Positions 24,871-43,900 of a stretch of 64,000 nt of DNA are shown here, one piece after another. Positions within the stretch are counted from its first letter, which is position 1, and the number at the start of each line of letters is the position of its first letter. Location: positions 27,040,785-27,104,784 of the forward strand of contig OW203767.1 of assembly GCA_934045905.1 (NCBI GenBank), written 5' to 3'. A program made the translations under genes and the position numbers. The notes beneath the pieces were generated by a model that was given only the letters and a program-made list of their open reading frames with translations, did no database searches and was not told the DNA's origin. This DNA comes from Leuctra nigra. Lineage: Eukaryota > Arthropoda > Insecta > Plecoptera > Leuctridae.

Positions 24871-25045
24871 GCACAATTGACGCGAACGCAAGACGCGATA
24901 CGCCAACGCGACGACGCGAACGCGAACGCAAAACTAGAACCATGTTCAACTCTTTGCGTCTCGCGTTCGCGTCAATCCTGAACATCATTGAATCGGCATT
25001 CTTGAACTATTCGCGTTTGCGTCGTTGCGTTCGCGTCAATTGTGC
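24871..25045. mobile_element. Foldback element built of GACGCGAACGCA-like words
   Basis: GCACAATTGACGCGAACGCA at 24871 is mirrored by TTGCGTTCGCGTCAATTGTGC ending at 25045, and repeated GCGAACGC/GCGTTCGC words lie between. The ~175-bp unit could fold on itself. Target-site duplication was not resolved. Confidence 0.6.
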
Positions 25046-26479
25046 ATCGGCCTTTACCTGATCGCATTCGCGCCCCTTGACATAATTTAACATCCACGGA
25101 AAATATGTAAGTGAAACTGTGATTGTGTAACATGTTAAAAAATATTTTGCGTAAAAACAGTATTATATTTGACGAATTATGCAATATGTGAATTTTCATA
25201 ACCTGGCCCATCTGAAAATGTCAAGTCTATCGAGGATTTTATAGATTGTGCCTAAAGTCATGGTATTGTGCAACCCCTTCCTCCCTTGACACATTTGACA
25301 CACGATTCGAATCCATTATCTCACTTGGGACATGCGTCAACTTTTAGCGTTCAATGTGCTGGCATCATTTTATTAATTCGTCGCCAAATACGAAGACAAT
25401 AGACAGTTTATTTGTTTTTTAATGCCATACATAAAAAACGAGGTTTGTTTATTGAAGCATCTGTGCGATCTCTCTTCGCAAACTGTGCCGTTTTATTTGC
25501 TCGGTCTAAATGTAGGACTCGCTCTTTAGATTCAGTGCCTTGACTTCTGTTATCTTGAATCAAATCACAGCGAATTCAACACATTTTCTCGCGATTTCTT
25601 TCCTTGACAGGATACAAACAAGTCAACTATGTCCACCTAAATCTACCACCCGCGGTTACAGACATTTTACCAAATTCGATACCATTTTTCTAAACTTGAT
25701 CGAGACGACAACACAGAGGTAAACGCAGATTTCGAGCATGTGGGGTTGGAGGGTTTGATTACAAGAACCAACCAGCTTTCTCATACTAATATTTATTTCT
25801 CTATTCCACAACAATTGACGGTAATTCAAGCGCCAAATTCGCTGTTTACCATCAATTCTTATGACCGCGCGTGTACCAGGAGAGAATGGGGATAGAATCT
25901 AGACAAAGATGCTCCATTACCTGGGATGTCGTTTTTACAGATTTTATTGTCAAAAGACTACTGTTAACCAGATTGGTTGAGTCAACAAAATGAGGATACT
26001 TGACTTCAAAGCGGTAAAAAGGCATATACATTTGGAGCATCTTTGTGTGTATTCCATTCTATCCCCCCTCTAGTGACACAGATAGAAGCAGATAGTAAAT
26101 AGAGCTGTCACAATCACGATTAGCACAGTATATTTTATTTATAACCCGAAATGAATTGACCTCTTATTTGTTTAAACTGAAACCCATGAAGTAATACACG
26201 AGCAAGTGTTTTATTTCTGTAACCCTCTCTCTTGCGCCGCCACCAGATCTAAGTCGAGTTGCAAATGAATGACCTGTGGCTGATAAGATCGGAGATCACG
26301 GCTTTATAAGGGCGCGATATGCCCGCCAACTGGCAGAACACGTTCGGCGCTGCTAGCAGAAGAAACTCGCGAATATATCAGTAGCCTTGCTTGTGCGAAT
26401 CTTTCATTGCTTGTGCGAAGCTTTCGTTGCTTTTCCGCGGCGCTATTGTTGATTGTTGTTGATTTAAAGTAATTATACG
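25046..26479. other. Spacer upstream of allantoicase
   Basis: No gene was recognised. The last few hundred bases should include the allantoicase promoter and 5' UTR, but I could not pick out a convincing core motif. Confidence 0.4.
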
Positions 26480-30282
<3,803 letters not shown>

Positions 30283-31948
30283 ACTTCCTTCGCTCCATCC
30301 ACTTCATACGTTCTCAGCACATAATTTATTACATTCCAGTCATCCGTGTCAACGAAACTTCCATTCATTTTATGTTTTCACTTATAACTTATAACATCAG
30401 TTTTGTTGCAATTGGCACAAGTTAGTTATGTTTTGTGTAGTAAGTCTTGAGTTTTCAAAGTCCAGAATTGAAAATATTATGAACAATTATTTTTACAATA
30501 TCAATTGCAAAATGTTTCTGCAGCACAGCTACTACGTATTGTATTTGCTCATCTTTTTTAATTAGGTAAGTCAGCTATCAATAATATGTTGAAGCTTCAG
30601 AATATTAATAATAGAGCCTCTATCGAGGAGTATTTTTCCACATCGATTCAAAAGAATCATTCCTTTGCCAAGTGAGACCGCATACTTCCATGCGCTAGGC
30701 TAGTATTATGTAATGAATAAGACTGTTCGTTGCAACTAGGTTCTTTTAGGTTACCACCAAGTCAATTAGACTACTTGAGTCTATTGTCAGTGGAATTTGG
30801 GCACAATTGTGATTTTTTATATTCATGTTAATCAGTTATAAATTGCCCTAAGTGTTCAAGTTTACTGCTACCCTTTGTTGTGGGGAGGCAAACTTTTATA
30901 AGAAAATAAAGACAATTATGAACAATCAAATGTTATTTCAGATTTAAAGCAGTGCCATTCTCCAAATCCTTTATATCCCACTTAGGTACTTATGTATGAG
31001 ATCTAGATTGTAGACATAGTGCAGAGGAATAGTACCATAGTGGTCTACCTATGCTATCAATCAATGAATAACTGTTCTACTATTTCACTGCCTCGGTCGG
31101 AGACGATTATATTGAAAGGAGTAATGAATAATTACAGTGGTGTTTTGATTTGTAAATATAAATAGCTCATTTATTTCGATTTAAAATCTGTAACAAAATT
31201 TATTTGTTAATATATAGGTCAAATACACAAAAAAAGCAGCAACATGCAGTGTATTGTTGCTATTAATAAATAAAAACGTACAGGGTTCCCATTTTGAAAA
31301 TACTCTTGAGTAACGGTTTTAAAAGCAAGCACTGTGACAAAAAGAAGGTCTAGTTAGTGTTTATATGGGGGCAGAAATAGTCCAGGTTGAAATTAAATAA
31401 TATTCTTTCGTTATGTGAACTTATGCATATAAAACCAACACTCGGGTTGGGGGGACCTAAGCTAAGTTAAAAAGAGGTCCTTGCATCAGCTTCTCATCAT
31501 TTTCCAGGTCTACTTTCTAAATTCCTATTGAATCAATCCAAGATCATATTTATTACGACAAAAATATAAATAAAAAAGGAGTAAAACATTAAAAGAAATA
31601 GAAATATTCCTTCGATGGGGTTGTTCACGCAAAACTATTGTAGATGGCGCTGCTGTTCTAATCGTCCGGGAGAGAGCCAATCAAAATGCATCTAGCGGAA
31701 TGGAAGGTTTTTAAACCTTGGCGGGAGTTTGATTCAGAGATCTTGGATTCAGAGACCAACCAATCAGAGTGAGACACCTCCAATGCCGCTAGCGCTGCGG
31801 GTGAGAGCAAATGGCAGTGAACAACCCCATTGGAAAATGCATTGCAAAAACTTCATAAAATATTGCCGAAATAATTCAGTATTTCCTGACTCATTTCCCA
31901 GCCTAACACTTGCCACTGGGAACCCTGCAATACTGCTCGTCATCTACG
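30283..31948. other. Convergent 3' regions of allantoicase and unc-45
   Basis: About 1.67 kb separates the two stop codons. A candidate poly(A) signal for allantoicase is AATAAA at 30905-30910 on +. A candidate for unc-45 is AATAAA on the minus strand at 31549-31554, about 395 bases after its stop. No other gene was recognised. Confidence 0.45.
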
Positions 31949-34900
31949 TCACTCCATGTCCAGCTCCGGTATATCATCCTGTCCGGGCTTGCGTATCAAC
32001 TCCCACTTCTCCGCTGCCTTGAGCGCCGCGTTGGCCACTACGCGCACCTTGTCCTTCTCGGAGCCCGGCAGCATGGTCAGCGCCAGCAGGATCTCCATGA
32101 CGTCGGTCTGGATGACGCTCTCGGCGACGGACTTGCAGCTGCGCACCAGGTTCTCCACGATAGCCACGCCGCGGTGCTGCAGCTCGATGCTCTCGTCACC
32201 TGACACCACACATCCGTGTTGTTTACATAGCATTCAATATCAAACTACAGGGCAGTGGCATGGATAGATTTGCTCATTGTTTCATGTTTTCAACTATGAT
32301 TTAGAAGAAGTAAGAACATTTCCATCAGAATAAATTATACATTTTTCAAAATAGTAATAGCCAGGCAGGATTAGGACACAAAAATTATTTAATATTTTCC
32401 ATCAAATTTGTAACTGCAGAGCAAAAGAAAGAAATAATGCTGTACCACAAGAGAAAGAGAGAATGTACACAAAAGGCTCCATTTTTAGGGGAATATCTTC
32501 AAAAGGGAGTTTTCAAAATTCTCCTTAAAGGCATGGAGAATTAGGACGTGGTGGGTGGGGGGGGGGGGGGGAAATATAATTACCTACATTATTTCCAATA
32601 ATTGGCATAATAATAGGTTAGTTAAGGAATAGGTACACTCAAGCAAATATTAAATGGTATTCGAGAGAAAAGGATTGGCTGATAATGGTTTGATAACATC
32701 ATCCCACGAAGTCTGTGCTAACGCATCATCTAATTCTAGTAGCGAGCTATGATTTCATTGATAATAACAATGATTGATTGTCAACGAACCTGACCATCCA
32801 GCCAATCCGTTTTGTGCAAATACCGTTTTTAATTGGTTTGAGCTAGGATTATAACTTGTGGGTGTTATAATCCTAGTGGGTGTTATAATCCTAGGTTTGA
32901 GTGTACCTACATAAATACATTATAAATTAAGTTATATCGTAGCTATTCAAGTCTGGGATGCATAGCCGCGTTAATTTTTAAATAATTTTAACTCGATTAA
33001 AGCATTAAATGTGCTCAAGGCTCGCCCCCCCCCCCCCCTCCCCCCCGCCTATGTTGGCAAGTTTTAGCCACCCCCCGGTTTAAGCCAATAAAATAATTTC
33101 AGCCAGGTGGCTAAAACTCATTTTATTTGAGTTATGTATTTGACACATTATTAACTATAGATTGATATTATTGACTTGACAAATTTGGTTGTTATTGAGC
33201 GAGCGAAGCGAGCGTCTCCTTTTGGCTCGTTAAGCATGGACCTCTGTTTTTTTTTTTTGTTTTTTTAATTTTTTGTTTTTTTCTGCTATTAACCGATACA
33301 CAGGTTGCACCGTTTCAGCGATCGATCTGAAATTTTTGCACACATGTAAAACCAACCTTCTCTGTTTGCAGACCCTAATTTTTTTGAAATCCATTCATTG
33401 GTTAAAATTTAAATAAATATCTCCTGATAGGCTGAAAAATGAAAACGGTCTTCGATAATTCTGATCAAACTCATATTTTGCATGATCATTAAGACCAGCA
33501 TTGTCTCTTATTTTACAAAATTTCATCCCAATCAGTTAAGAACGTATGAACTTATTGACATTTTTAATATCTGTCAGTAATGAAGTATCGAAAGTAATGT
33601 TTTCCAGTGCCACTTGAATTGAATCTGATTTGCTATATTTAGTATTTACTATATTATATTACTATACTGAGTATATTACTATTATATATTACTATATTTG
33701 CTATATTTATCTGATTTGCTTAGATGCTATTTTCAAGTTCGATGAAAAGCATAATATACTTCTTTATTGATTGAGTGATCATATTTCAATTAAATATGGA
33801 TGTATATGTTTTTTGCGTTGTATACGCATTTCCGGTTCGAGAATTTGCACGTACCCGTGCTCGCTCATCAACGCGTTACACTGAGCGTTTTCCTAGTTAT
33901 TGAGAGAGCATCACCACAGTATGCAGTACAATTATGACACTTTCTATGATTTTTGTTTTGCTTTTTGTCAGCTGTGCCCAGATCAAACTATTTAACCAAT
34001 CGATCTGAAATTTGTACACATACCTACAAATATAATCTAAGTGGTCACTGGGATCGTTTCGGAAGAGGATCCTGTGATTTTTGAAATTTAAACTGGGACC
34101 GTTTGACCTCAACTTAAAACTTTGCATGGTTGGGAGTTGGGACCAAAATGTTTGGTATTTTTGCCAAAAATTTGCCTCAATTCAAGTTTTGCCTTGATCA
34201 TCTTTATTTTTAAATTAAAATAAACTAACTTTTCTTACGTCAAAATATCGTCAGTCAAATACATTGCTAATAAGTAATAATAACTGAATTAACAATTAAT
34301 TTGTAGATATTCAATTGATAATATTTACAATTAATTATGTTCTTTATACCTACCTATACCTCAATATTTTGGTAAAAAATTGCTGAAACACAATTTTTTA
34401 ATGTATCTGGTTTAAACCAGAAAAAGTTGGTTTAAACCGGTTTTAACCGCTGGCCTGGCTTTTATAAGAAAAAGCCGGCTTTTTGCCAACCCTGCCCCCC
34501 CCCCCCCCCCCCCCCCCACTTGAATACATGTCTCGCAACACTGCTACGGAGCCGCACTCACCGAGTAGCCTGTGCAAGGACTCCAGCCATATGGTGTTGT
34601 CGACGACCTTCTCGCAGGCCTTGAGACTGACGGAGGTCAGCATGGCGAGCGCGCCGGCCGCCGCCTGACTCGTCTCCGGATCGTCCTCTCCGCACAGCAC
34701 CACCAGAAGCTTGGTGCGGTCGTTCTCGCCCTCGTACATCGTCACCACGTCCGGCGACATCATCAGGTTCGTCATCACCTGCGGCAAGAGCTCATCCTTG
34801 AGACAACTGCTTGCATATTTTCAGTTTTAGAAGCTGGACAGAGAAACTAAGAGTGTTCATAACAATAATCATAAAGCATAATAGGAGAAAAAAAATCAGA

Positions 34901-37900
34901 ATACAAATTTCTGAATTTTGATTTTCTGAATTTTTTAAATGCACAGTTTATTCAAGATTTTTTTTTTTAATTTTGTCTTCGCCCTAACAGGCATTTTAAA
35001 AATCAGGTATCAGCAACCTTCTAGGCTTAATTGACTAAATAATGCCATACAGACTACAGAGTACATTACGAATTCTTGTACGACCTCATAAAGTTAATAC
35101 GAATTAAAAAAACTTTTTGAAGAACCGTTCGTGTCCCGTTCCATTACCTTACGAAAGTTTCTTTGCATAATTTCAGCATCCATTTTGACAACTTATTATG
35201 TCAACTGACCCTTTCAAACGACTGACACAAGCACTACACATTTCTTTGTCATGTTTATATGACAGAACATGTTGTATTTTTGTATGTTTTTTTTTTGTCA
35301 AATATTTGACTGGACTCAGACAGTGTGAATGTGCATTCCCACGAGTGCTGAACGACAGCGTCGGACTCACCTGCGTGGCAGCACGTTTGAGCATGTCGTG
35401 CTCCTCGAACATGTACGTCTCGACCTTGGCGATGCCGCCCTCCTTGATGATGCGCTGCCGCACGCTCTCGCCGACCTGCGCCAGGTTGCACAGCGCCAGC
35501 AGCGCCTCGAAGTTCTCGAGCGCCGCGCAGTCGGGATGCAGCATTGCGATCAGCGGCCGGATCACCTCCAGGCAGCGCTGACCGGGGAACGAGACCTCGG
35601 GGTTGATGGTGATGCCGATGCGAGACAGCGCCTGTGCAGCTTGCTTCTTGCCTGGGACAAGATCACACACTCAGAGCTAAGTTCTTCAGCATGAAGTGCA
35701 ACAATCAGATGCTTTCGAATGCTTAGATCTTGTGGTCTGTAGAACGCATGTCAATCCATAGATAAAACTGGGCCTTAGTTTTTGTCCAAATTAGGAAAAA
35801 AAAACAAGTAAATTAAAATAAAAAAAGTCAATGAAAGAGATATGAGTGACATTATACATAAGACATCATCAACGTACTACAACGTACCTAATTGTCTCCA
35901 AAGGATGCCAAAATGAAAACATTAAATTAAACTGCACTCTATCAGTAAGAAGTTGAGAACCAATTGTACAAAAATCTAAAAACATCACAGATAACCAAAT
36001 AATACTTCTTACTACATAATCATTCTCAGATTACTTCGTAAAAATTACTTTCGGATTCAAGAATTGAATACCTAGATTTATGGCATGACATGGTAGATAT
36101 CCAAGGACTGTCATAATCTCATAATAAAAGTCTGTTTACCTTTGTCGGTTCCCTTGAGCGCTAACGGAAGCAGCACCTTGGCTCCTCCGTGTTGTACGAC
36201 GAGGCCGCGCAACTCGCGCTCGCCACACAGCGCGTTGAACACGCGCGCAATCAGTTCCTTGCTGTTGGGACTCTCGGTCTTGGAGAGCGCTACCAGTGCA
36301 GTGGTCACACCCTCCTGAGCCAATACCTCCAACCTGCAAGCAAGCATTGCAACTTAGATGCACGCAAGTTATTTTACAATAGAAACAAATATGAAGAAAG
36401 ATACACTACAAAGTAGTACTAATCTGTTTTTAGTTTTAATTTAATATTATATTTATGCCAATTCCACTTTTGGAAACATCCTAGTCCCAAAAAGAATGTA
36501 AACAGAGAAGAAAATAAAGAACACTGCCAAAATGATTTTCACCCAAACAGTTCAAGATTAGACAATATGATATGTAGTATGTACAGCATTCTCCTATTGC
36601 ATGAAACAAATAAACGCTTACGTGTAGAAACATTTTCATTACCTACTATCCCACAGTCAATCAGGATTCAGAAAAAATTGAGGAACAACATTGAGCACTT
36701 CTCGATGTAAGATGAAGTAGGTATTTCACAAAATGAAACAGAAAAATTGTAGTTTTACCAAAATATTTTTAACGAAATTTGTCAAAACATCTACTTACTT
36801 AAACTCACATAGATGGGAGAGGTGAACAAAACAGTGAATGGTTTGAGATTCCAATAATGATTGAAACTATCTCCCCCCACTATCCCTAAGGAACTCACCG
36901 CTTGGACACAAAGTCCGGGTCATCCAGCTCGTGGTCCTCCGGGATGTGATGCTTGGCGAACTTGGCGAGCTCCATCATCTCGGGCATCACTTCCTGCTTC
37001 TCGTAGGCATTGACGAGATTCACCAGAGTGGTCACAACGCCGTAGACGGCCGACTGGTCTCCCGAGCGCGCCAGCTCGATCATCGCTCGCAGCGCCGGTC
37101 GGTCTTCCGTCAGCTTCTCTTTCACATCGGCGTCCAATGTCAAGTAGGAGAGACCTAGTAGTAGAACAATGATGTAATAATTGCTGACGGCAGACATATA
37201 TACAGTGTCACTGCACAGCTGTTCCAAGCTATTCATGGTTCTACTCTACTTCTTAAATTCAAATACAAAAATATACCTACTAAACTAAGGCTATATTCCT
37301 GGTGTATGTTTCTGTACATTTTAACACAAGTAGGAGGGTAGTAATAAATCCTCTGAGATGCACAAAAGTAAAAAAAAAATACCTAGGTAAGTTTGATTTT
37401 AACAGTTTACAGATAGGTAGGTAGTCCATTATTAGGTTTAAGCATTTTTAACAAAATTTTGTTGAATATGTTGATCAAATTAGTTCCAATTTTATTGAGC
37501 AAAATATTACTCGAAAACTAGAGGTTAAGGAATCCTAATTATAATCAAATTAATTATAGGTACACTCCCCCAAATAATAAATGGTACTCCGTTTTGCGGC
37601 TATGTCCTTTCACCGTAAACGATTTTAATAGGTACCCTGTAGAGTGAGAGAGCGCGATAGTTGATGTGCGAGTGAGAAGAAAGATTGACGAGAGGTTGTC
37701 GGGCATCTCACTCACAAGTAGTCGTGTCTCGCTTGCACTTGGTACTAACTGGGGTGGTTCATGCCGAGTTGTTTTCTGGTGGAGTGGGGTGAGGTGAACT
37801 AAAATAGATAACGATTTCAATAACTGCTACCTGCAGAAGATCCTCGATTGATTCAATGCTCGAACTGTCCTCGCCGTGGTTTACCGTGAATGAATTACTA

Positions 37901-40900
37901 CACTGATATTTCCAAAATGTTCGAATGTAGTATTTTCAAGGGTTTAATTTTATAGCTATTTGCATAATCATATTGTAATCGTTGAATGAACCTTTCTATT
38001 AGAATATTAACAAACAACAGAAGAGATGGAGAGAGAAGAAGGCGATTTATATACCGACTATCGACTATTTCAAATCCAAATACTCGGTTGATGAAATAGA
38101 GGTCATCGGACTAATGATCGGGCACAATATCAGAATGTTGTATTCCTTTTGTAAACGTTTCAATTTAGTTAAAACATTTATAAAAAAACATTTTAATTTC
38201 AGTTTTATAAAATCATTATAGGTATTATGCGAGACCATTTTATTCCAAATTTATAAGCGATTGATCATTTGTTCCGATGCCTTTAAAGTATACTCCCGGT
38301 ATTATTAATTTTATTTTATTATCAACCATTTGTACTTATATCTTGCTTCATTGTTCATTATTTGATAGTTATAGACTTATTCATTATTAAATCTTCGATA
38401 CTGTAAAACGTGTTACATAATTTTCTATAAAATGATTGGTATTCTGTATATTTTGCAATTTGAATTGACTTCAAACAGATATAAAATAATAATAAATTTA
38501 TTGCTTTGCCAGCAAACTGTCGTGTCAGCTATAGTTCATAAACGACACAAAAGCCTGTTAAATAGCAATGAGTGAAATTTAACATCACATTCAAACACCA
38601 AAAATATCCACTAAATAGGATAGCGCATTTACTGATAAAAGATGTGTATATAGTGTAGAAGAAAATGTATTCTATAGTTTGCACTTTCATCCAGTGTTGA
38701 GGAAGTTCCTTTTTAAAATGATATATTTTGAAGTTCAGTTCATGACCAAATATATGAAATTTTGAAAGTACAAATTCTTTTATTCAGAATTGGGTAATAA
38801 AAGTTCTAGTTCCTTAAAAACGAATATAATTTCTTTTGAAATGTCTTCTTTTGACAACATTTAAAAGTTAAAGACAATTCAAGGGTTAAACACTCAAGGG
38901 CACCACATGAACCGCAATTGTTTTCACCATTTTACTCACTAAAATGATATTTATCCACTATTTCACAATTTTATTTGATGATAATATTAATTAAGAAGAT
39001 AATTGATGTGTGTGAAAGATATTAGTATATAGGGCTGTGCGAGTTTGAAATTTTTCAGGTCGAGCAAGATCGAGAAAATTTATAGAAGAAATTCGAAATT
39101 ACAAAAGAAAGAAACTGCGGTTCGTACGGTTAAAATAAACGTTTGACGTTCACGTCTTGTAAACAAATGTGAACGCGTTCACTCAAGAGTTCCCCAAAAA
39201 AGTAGCGCGGTCCTAGTTATTTTTAAAAGTTCCTTCCCCAACACTGCTTTCATTTATAAAATTAAATAATTTATGACTGAATAATTGCTGTGATAAATGT
39301 GATTAATGTGACATTTATATATAATGTGAAATTAAAATGACTAATGAGTTTGTAGTAAATAATTTTCTACACTACAATATAATTATTTACAATAAACTCA
39401 TTATTAGTCATTTTAATTTCAAGTAACCATTTGGTCAACTGAGCTTACTATTTATTTTATTTATTTATTTATTATTTTTCAAACACACACTGTGCATTTG
39501 CTGGCAGCAGGAGTAGGGTGAACCCCGTAACACTGTGTGCCCTACTGCCAGCTACAAATAATTAATTAATACATCAAATAATATCACTTAATAGTTAATA
39601 CTAACAAATAAAATAGATAGGTAGGTATCAAAATTATAAAAGGGAAGTGAAACATCATGTATAAGATTAAAATAGTTAAGATTAAATTAATTATTCATAA
39701 ATAAAACAATTCTTAGTGCAAAGCCCTCATATCTTCAGTTAAAATTATTCTAACCTGTTTTTTAAATATTTGAAAATCTAGCTCTTGTCGCACATTCGTA
39801 GGGAGGGAATTGTATTGTTTTGCCACTCTGGCGTAAAAACCATTCTGATATTCTACAGTCCTAGCAAAAGGTGGATTTATTGTTCCCAACTAATTCTTAA
39901 TAGACACAAAAGAACTACTTGATTTTGTAAGTATTAGTTTACAAAACATACTCTTCATAATGCAAGTATTATTCAGGATCAAGTTAAAAAAGGTAAAAAA
40001 ATTACCATGCATTGGCGTTTCAATAAATCTGTGGTGTAACCAAGGATGACCTAGGTATAACCAGAGAGGTAATCTAGAATTTCTTTTGTATAACAAATTC
40101 GAAAATATCACATTAAAACGTACTGTTTGATGATCCTACCTTTGTAATGAAAGAAGAAATGAAGTTACGATTTTATCTTCATGTATAAGTAGTCACCACA
40201 ATGTTGTCAAATGACCAGTCAAGTACACATTCTTACAAATGAAATAACATCAAAATAATAATGGTACTAAATTAGAAACTAAGTCAACAGGTCAATTCCA
40301 AACAAATCTTATATCAAAAAATGTTTTTGCATTCTTCTTAGAACACTTCAAGTAGTGATAAAAGGGGCGTCAAACCCCCTTTGCCTCCCACCCTCAAAAC
40401 TGAGTGACAATGAAGCGATTTTGATACGAATAACTTATAACAATGCTCTTAATTACATAAATTAAAACAAATTATCAAAATATTAAATTAAATGGAATAT
40501 ATAGACTCATTCCAATCTGCCATAAGCCGTAAATGTCCTTCCAATAATGATATCATCATTTATTATATTGATCAATGTTATTTATTTCTTGGGTAAGGTG
40601 AGAAGATTGTCAATCGAAAAGTCGAGTTGTCATTTTATATGATTCAACCGAAGTTTTAAAAACTAGGAAAACGCTCAGTGTAACGCGTTGATGAGCGAGC
40701 CATCGTACTGCATCCGATTTGATATGCGCTTGCAAGTAACAGCTGCTCTATATGCTTTGCTTTTTTTCTATATGCTTTCTGCAGCATTAAGAAGGCAAGG
40801 ATGAAAATGTAGTATACACTTTTGGAATATTTCAAGATTATAGAATAAAATGTCCTTATAATGACAATAACTTTTGAAATAACGACAGATTAGTCTTCAA

Positions 40901-43900
40901 AATGGCAAACAAATACCTAAAATGTTGTACCAACATTTTAGGTATTTGTTACCAATGAACATGCGAAGTTTTAAGTTTATCGATAAATTTGTACTAGTTT
41001 AATTTTAAAAAATCACAGGAAAGATTGTTTTAAATTTTAACCGATGGGAGGATTTTACTGAATTTGTGTAAGATTGGGGACAATGTTGGTTGCAATGACT
41101 TTGCCAAATTTCAAATCGATCGGAATAACCAATCGAAAGATAATTATTTTAAAATTTGAACCAATTACAGGATACCGTTCAATATCGATCCCAGGGACCG
41201 CACAGATTACTTTAGTAAGTGTGCAAAATTTCAGATCGATTGGTTGTGCGGTTTTACCTTGCAATTGAATTTATTGTGCGAGAATAGCGAGCGTCACCAC
41301 TGTGCTATATTTTTTTGTGTTTTAATGTGACATATAATTTCAATTATGTATTTTTTACATGCTTCTTGTGTCACTTATAAATTGGGGATACTTTCTGTTT
41401 TTTTTATGTGTGTTTTTATTGTATTTTTGTCGGCAGTGACTAGAACAAACCGTTCAACCAATCGATCTGAAAATCTGAACACGCTAATGTCATCTAGAAG
41501 CGGTCCCCTGTAATATTATCATTCTAATCTTTCGTTAATTTCAAGAGTTATTGACATTAAACGGACATTTTATGAGGGTTTGGAATATTTGTCAAATTTC
41601 TTGAAGGAATTGTCAGGATATTTCATTACTGGTTCTCTGACGCCTTTCGTTTCGGCTCATTCCAAGGTTTGTATCTTAGAAACATGCAATCGCAAATCAA
41701 TTCACGTGGAAAACGAATTGGTTTGCTCATCAATGCGTTATAGACTACGCACTTGTTAATGTATATTCATATGATCTTCATATAATGATCTGTTTGTTCA
41801 TTTTCTCTAAATGGCAATGCACAAAATTAATGTTTTTCCCCGAGTGCGGACATTATTTCGACACACATAAAAAAGAAAGTAAGACATTTTTGAAGGTTGA
41901 ATCGATGTGTTGTATTCGCTGCAATTAGCCCTTATGTGAGGCAACATATTTAATCAAAATTCAGACAAGCGATGATAAAATTAAAAAATAGCAAATTTAA
42001 ATATTTGTGTGTCAGAATTTCCACTGAATCTTGGAGTTTTCAGACTATTTATAGAATGTGTAAAATAGGATATAATGTTGGTCTTAATTACCAATTCAAC
42101 GTTTCTTTTTATTCTCGACCTATAGAAAATATTTTTTTAAATTGTAACCAATAGATATGGCGGAAACTTTGTAACGATTAAGAAAATTTTTGTCTTACTA
42201 ACACAATTTCAAATTGATCTGATCAACCAATCAGAAGACATTAATTTCAATTTGACCCAATAAACGAATTTCGAAAAATGTAGGTCTGCAAACCTACATG
42301 GTTGATGCAACATGTTTGCAAAATATCAGCTCAATCGAATGCAATTACAGTGGGTGATACCTCAGTAACAAGCAAAAGAAACAGACGTCCGTGCCAAAAA
42401 AAATAAATAAAAATACTTGCTCAAATTTTCTGCTTTCGAAACCTAGCCCTTGATAACTGACGAAAAACAGAATATCAAATAACAAGATAATGATGTCGTG
42501 GACGTTTTCGGAACCATCGTGTAATAAATTGGCAGTGGTGACGGTTTGTTCCGATGAATGTGCTGGTGGCCCTGATAAGGGCCGCCAGAAGATGAAGGAA
42601 GTAACTCCTTCGAAACGTCGCTGGTGGCCCTTACCAGGGCCACCAGCACATTCATCGGAACAAACCGTCACCACTTCCAATTCAACAAGATAATGCTTCA
42701 TTAAATCTGATTATGAATCACAATTGAAATGCTAACATAAGCAGGTGGGGATTGATCCCCCCACTCAAGCAGCTGACCCCATCCATTATAAATTATCAAG
42801 TTTAGCGTCCCAAAATGGGTTATAAATTGTTAAAATCAGAAGAATTGACTAAATATTATGTGAGAAACGTATAATTACAATTATTGCCATTGTCTTCAGG
42901 GAATCAGTACTATATAAATAGATAAAGTTAAGCGTCCCAAAATAGCTCAAATTTGCTAAAAATCATAAGAATTGACTGAAAAATTTAGAAACGTAATTAA
43001 ATATTATTGGCCTTGCCAAATTTCAACTTGTAAGTACGGATAATTTTAATTAATCAATCAGACAATTCCACGGATATTTTGTGACATGTAGGTAATGATA
43101 TTAAGGTTTCAATGGCTGCAAAAATTCAATGTGATCTGGACATTTTACCGATGAAAATGATTTTCTAATATTTTAACCAATTTTAACCAAATTTTGTTTT
43201 CAAACTATACGCCAATGCCGTCAATGATGCGCAACATACCCTTAAAATGTAACTGAAATACAAGATGCGAGTAACGATGTTAACTGCTCTCCAAGATACA
43301 AGAATACTTTCAACATAGGTAATATCAATTAACCAACAAATGCAATTATTACCAAAGTAATATCACATTATTGTGAATGCATTTTGAAGCTAAAATTTAG
43401 CTATTTTGATAATGCAGGTGCAAATTTCTGTATACAATTTCTTTTGCTCTGTAGATATATACCCATATTTCAAAAGAAAATGTGTCAGTCTAATTTGTGG
43501 ATATTGTTTTGTGTCTGAATGTGATATACAATTCTAAACATTGCTATTTTACATGATTTTTGTGTCGTTTATGAATTGATGCATAACTGACAAGTCAGTT
43601 TGCAGACATTGTCAAGAATTTAATTTAATATAATATTATTATTCTAATAGAAAGGTTCATTCAACGATTACAATATGATTATGCAAATAGCTATAAAATT
43701 AAACCCTTGAAAATACTACATTCGAACATTTTGGAAATATCAGTGTAATTCATTCACGGTAAACCACGGCGAGGACAGTTCGAGCATTGAATCAATCGAG
43801 GATCTTCTGCAGGTAGCAGTTATTGACATCGTTATCTATTTTAGTTCACCTCACCCCACTCCACCAGAAAACAACTCGGCATGAACCACCCCAGTTAGTA

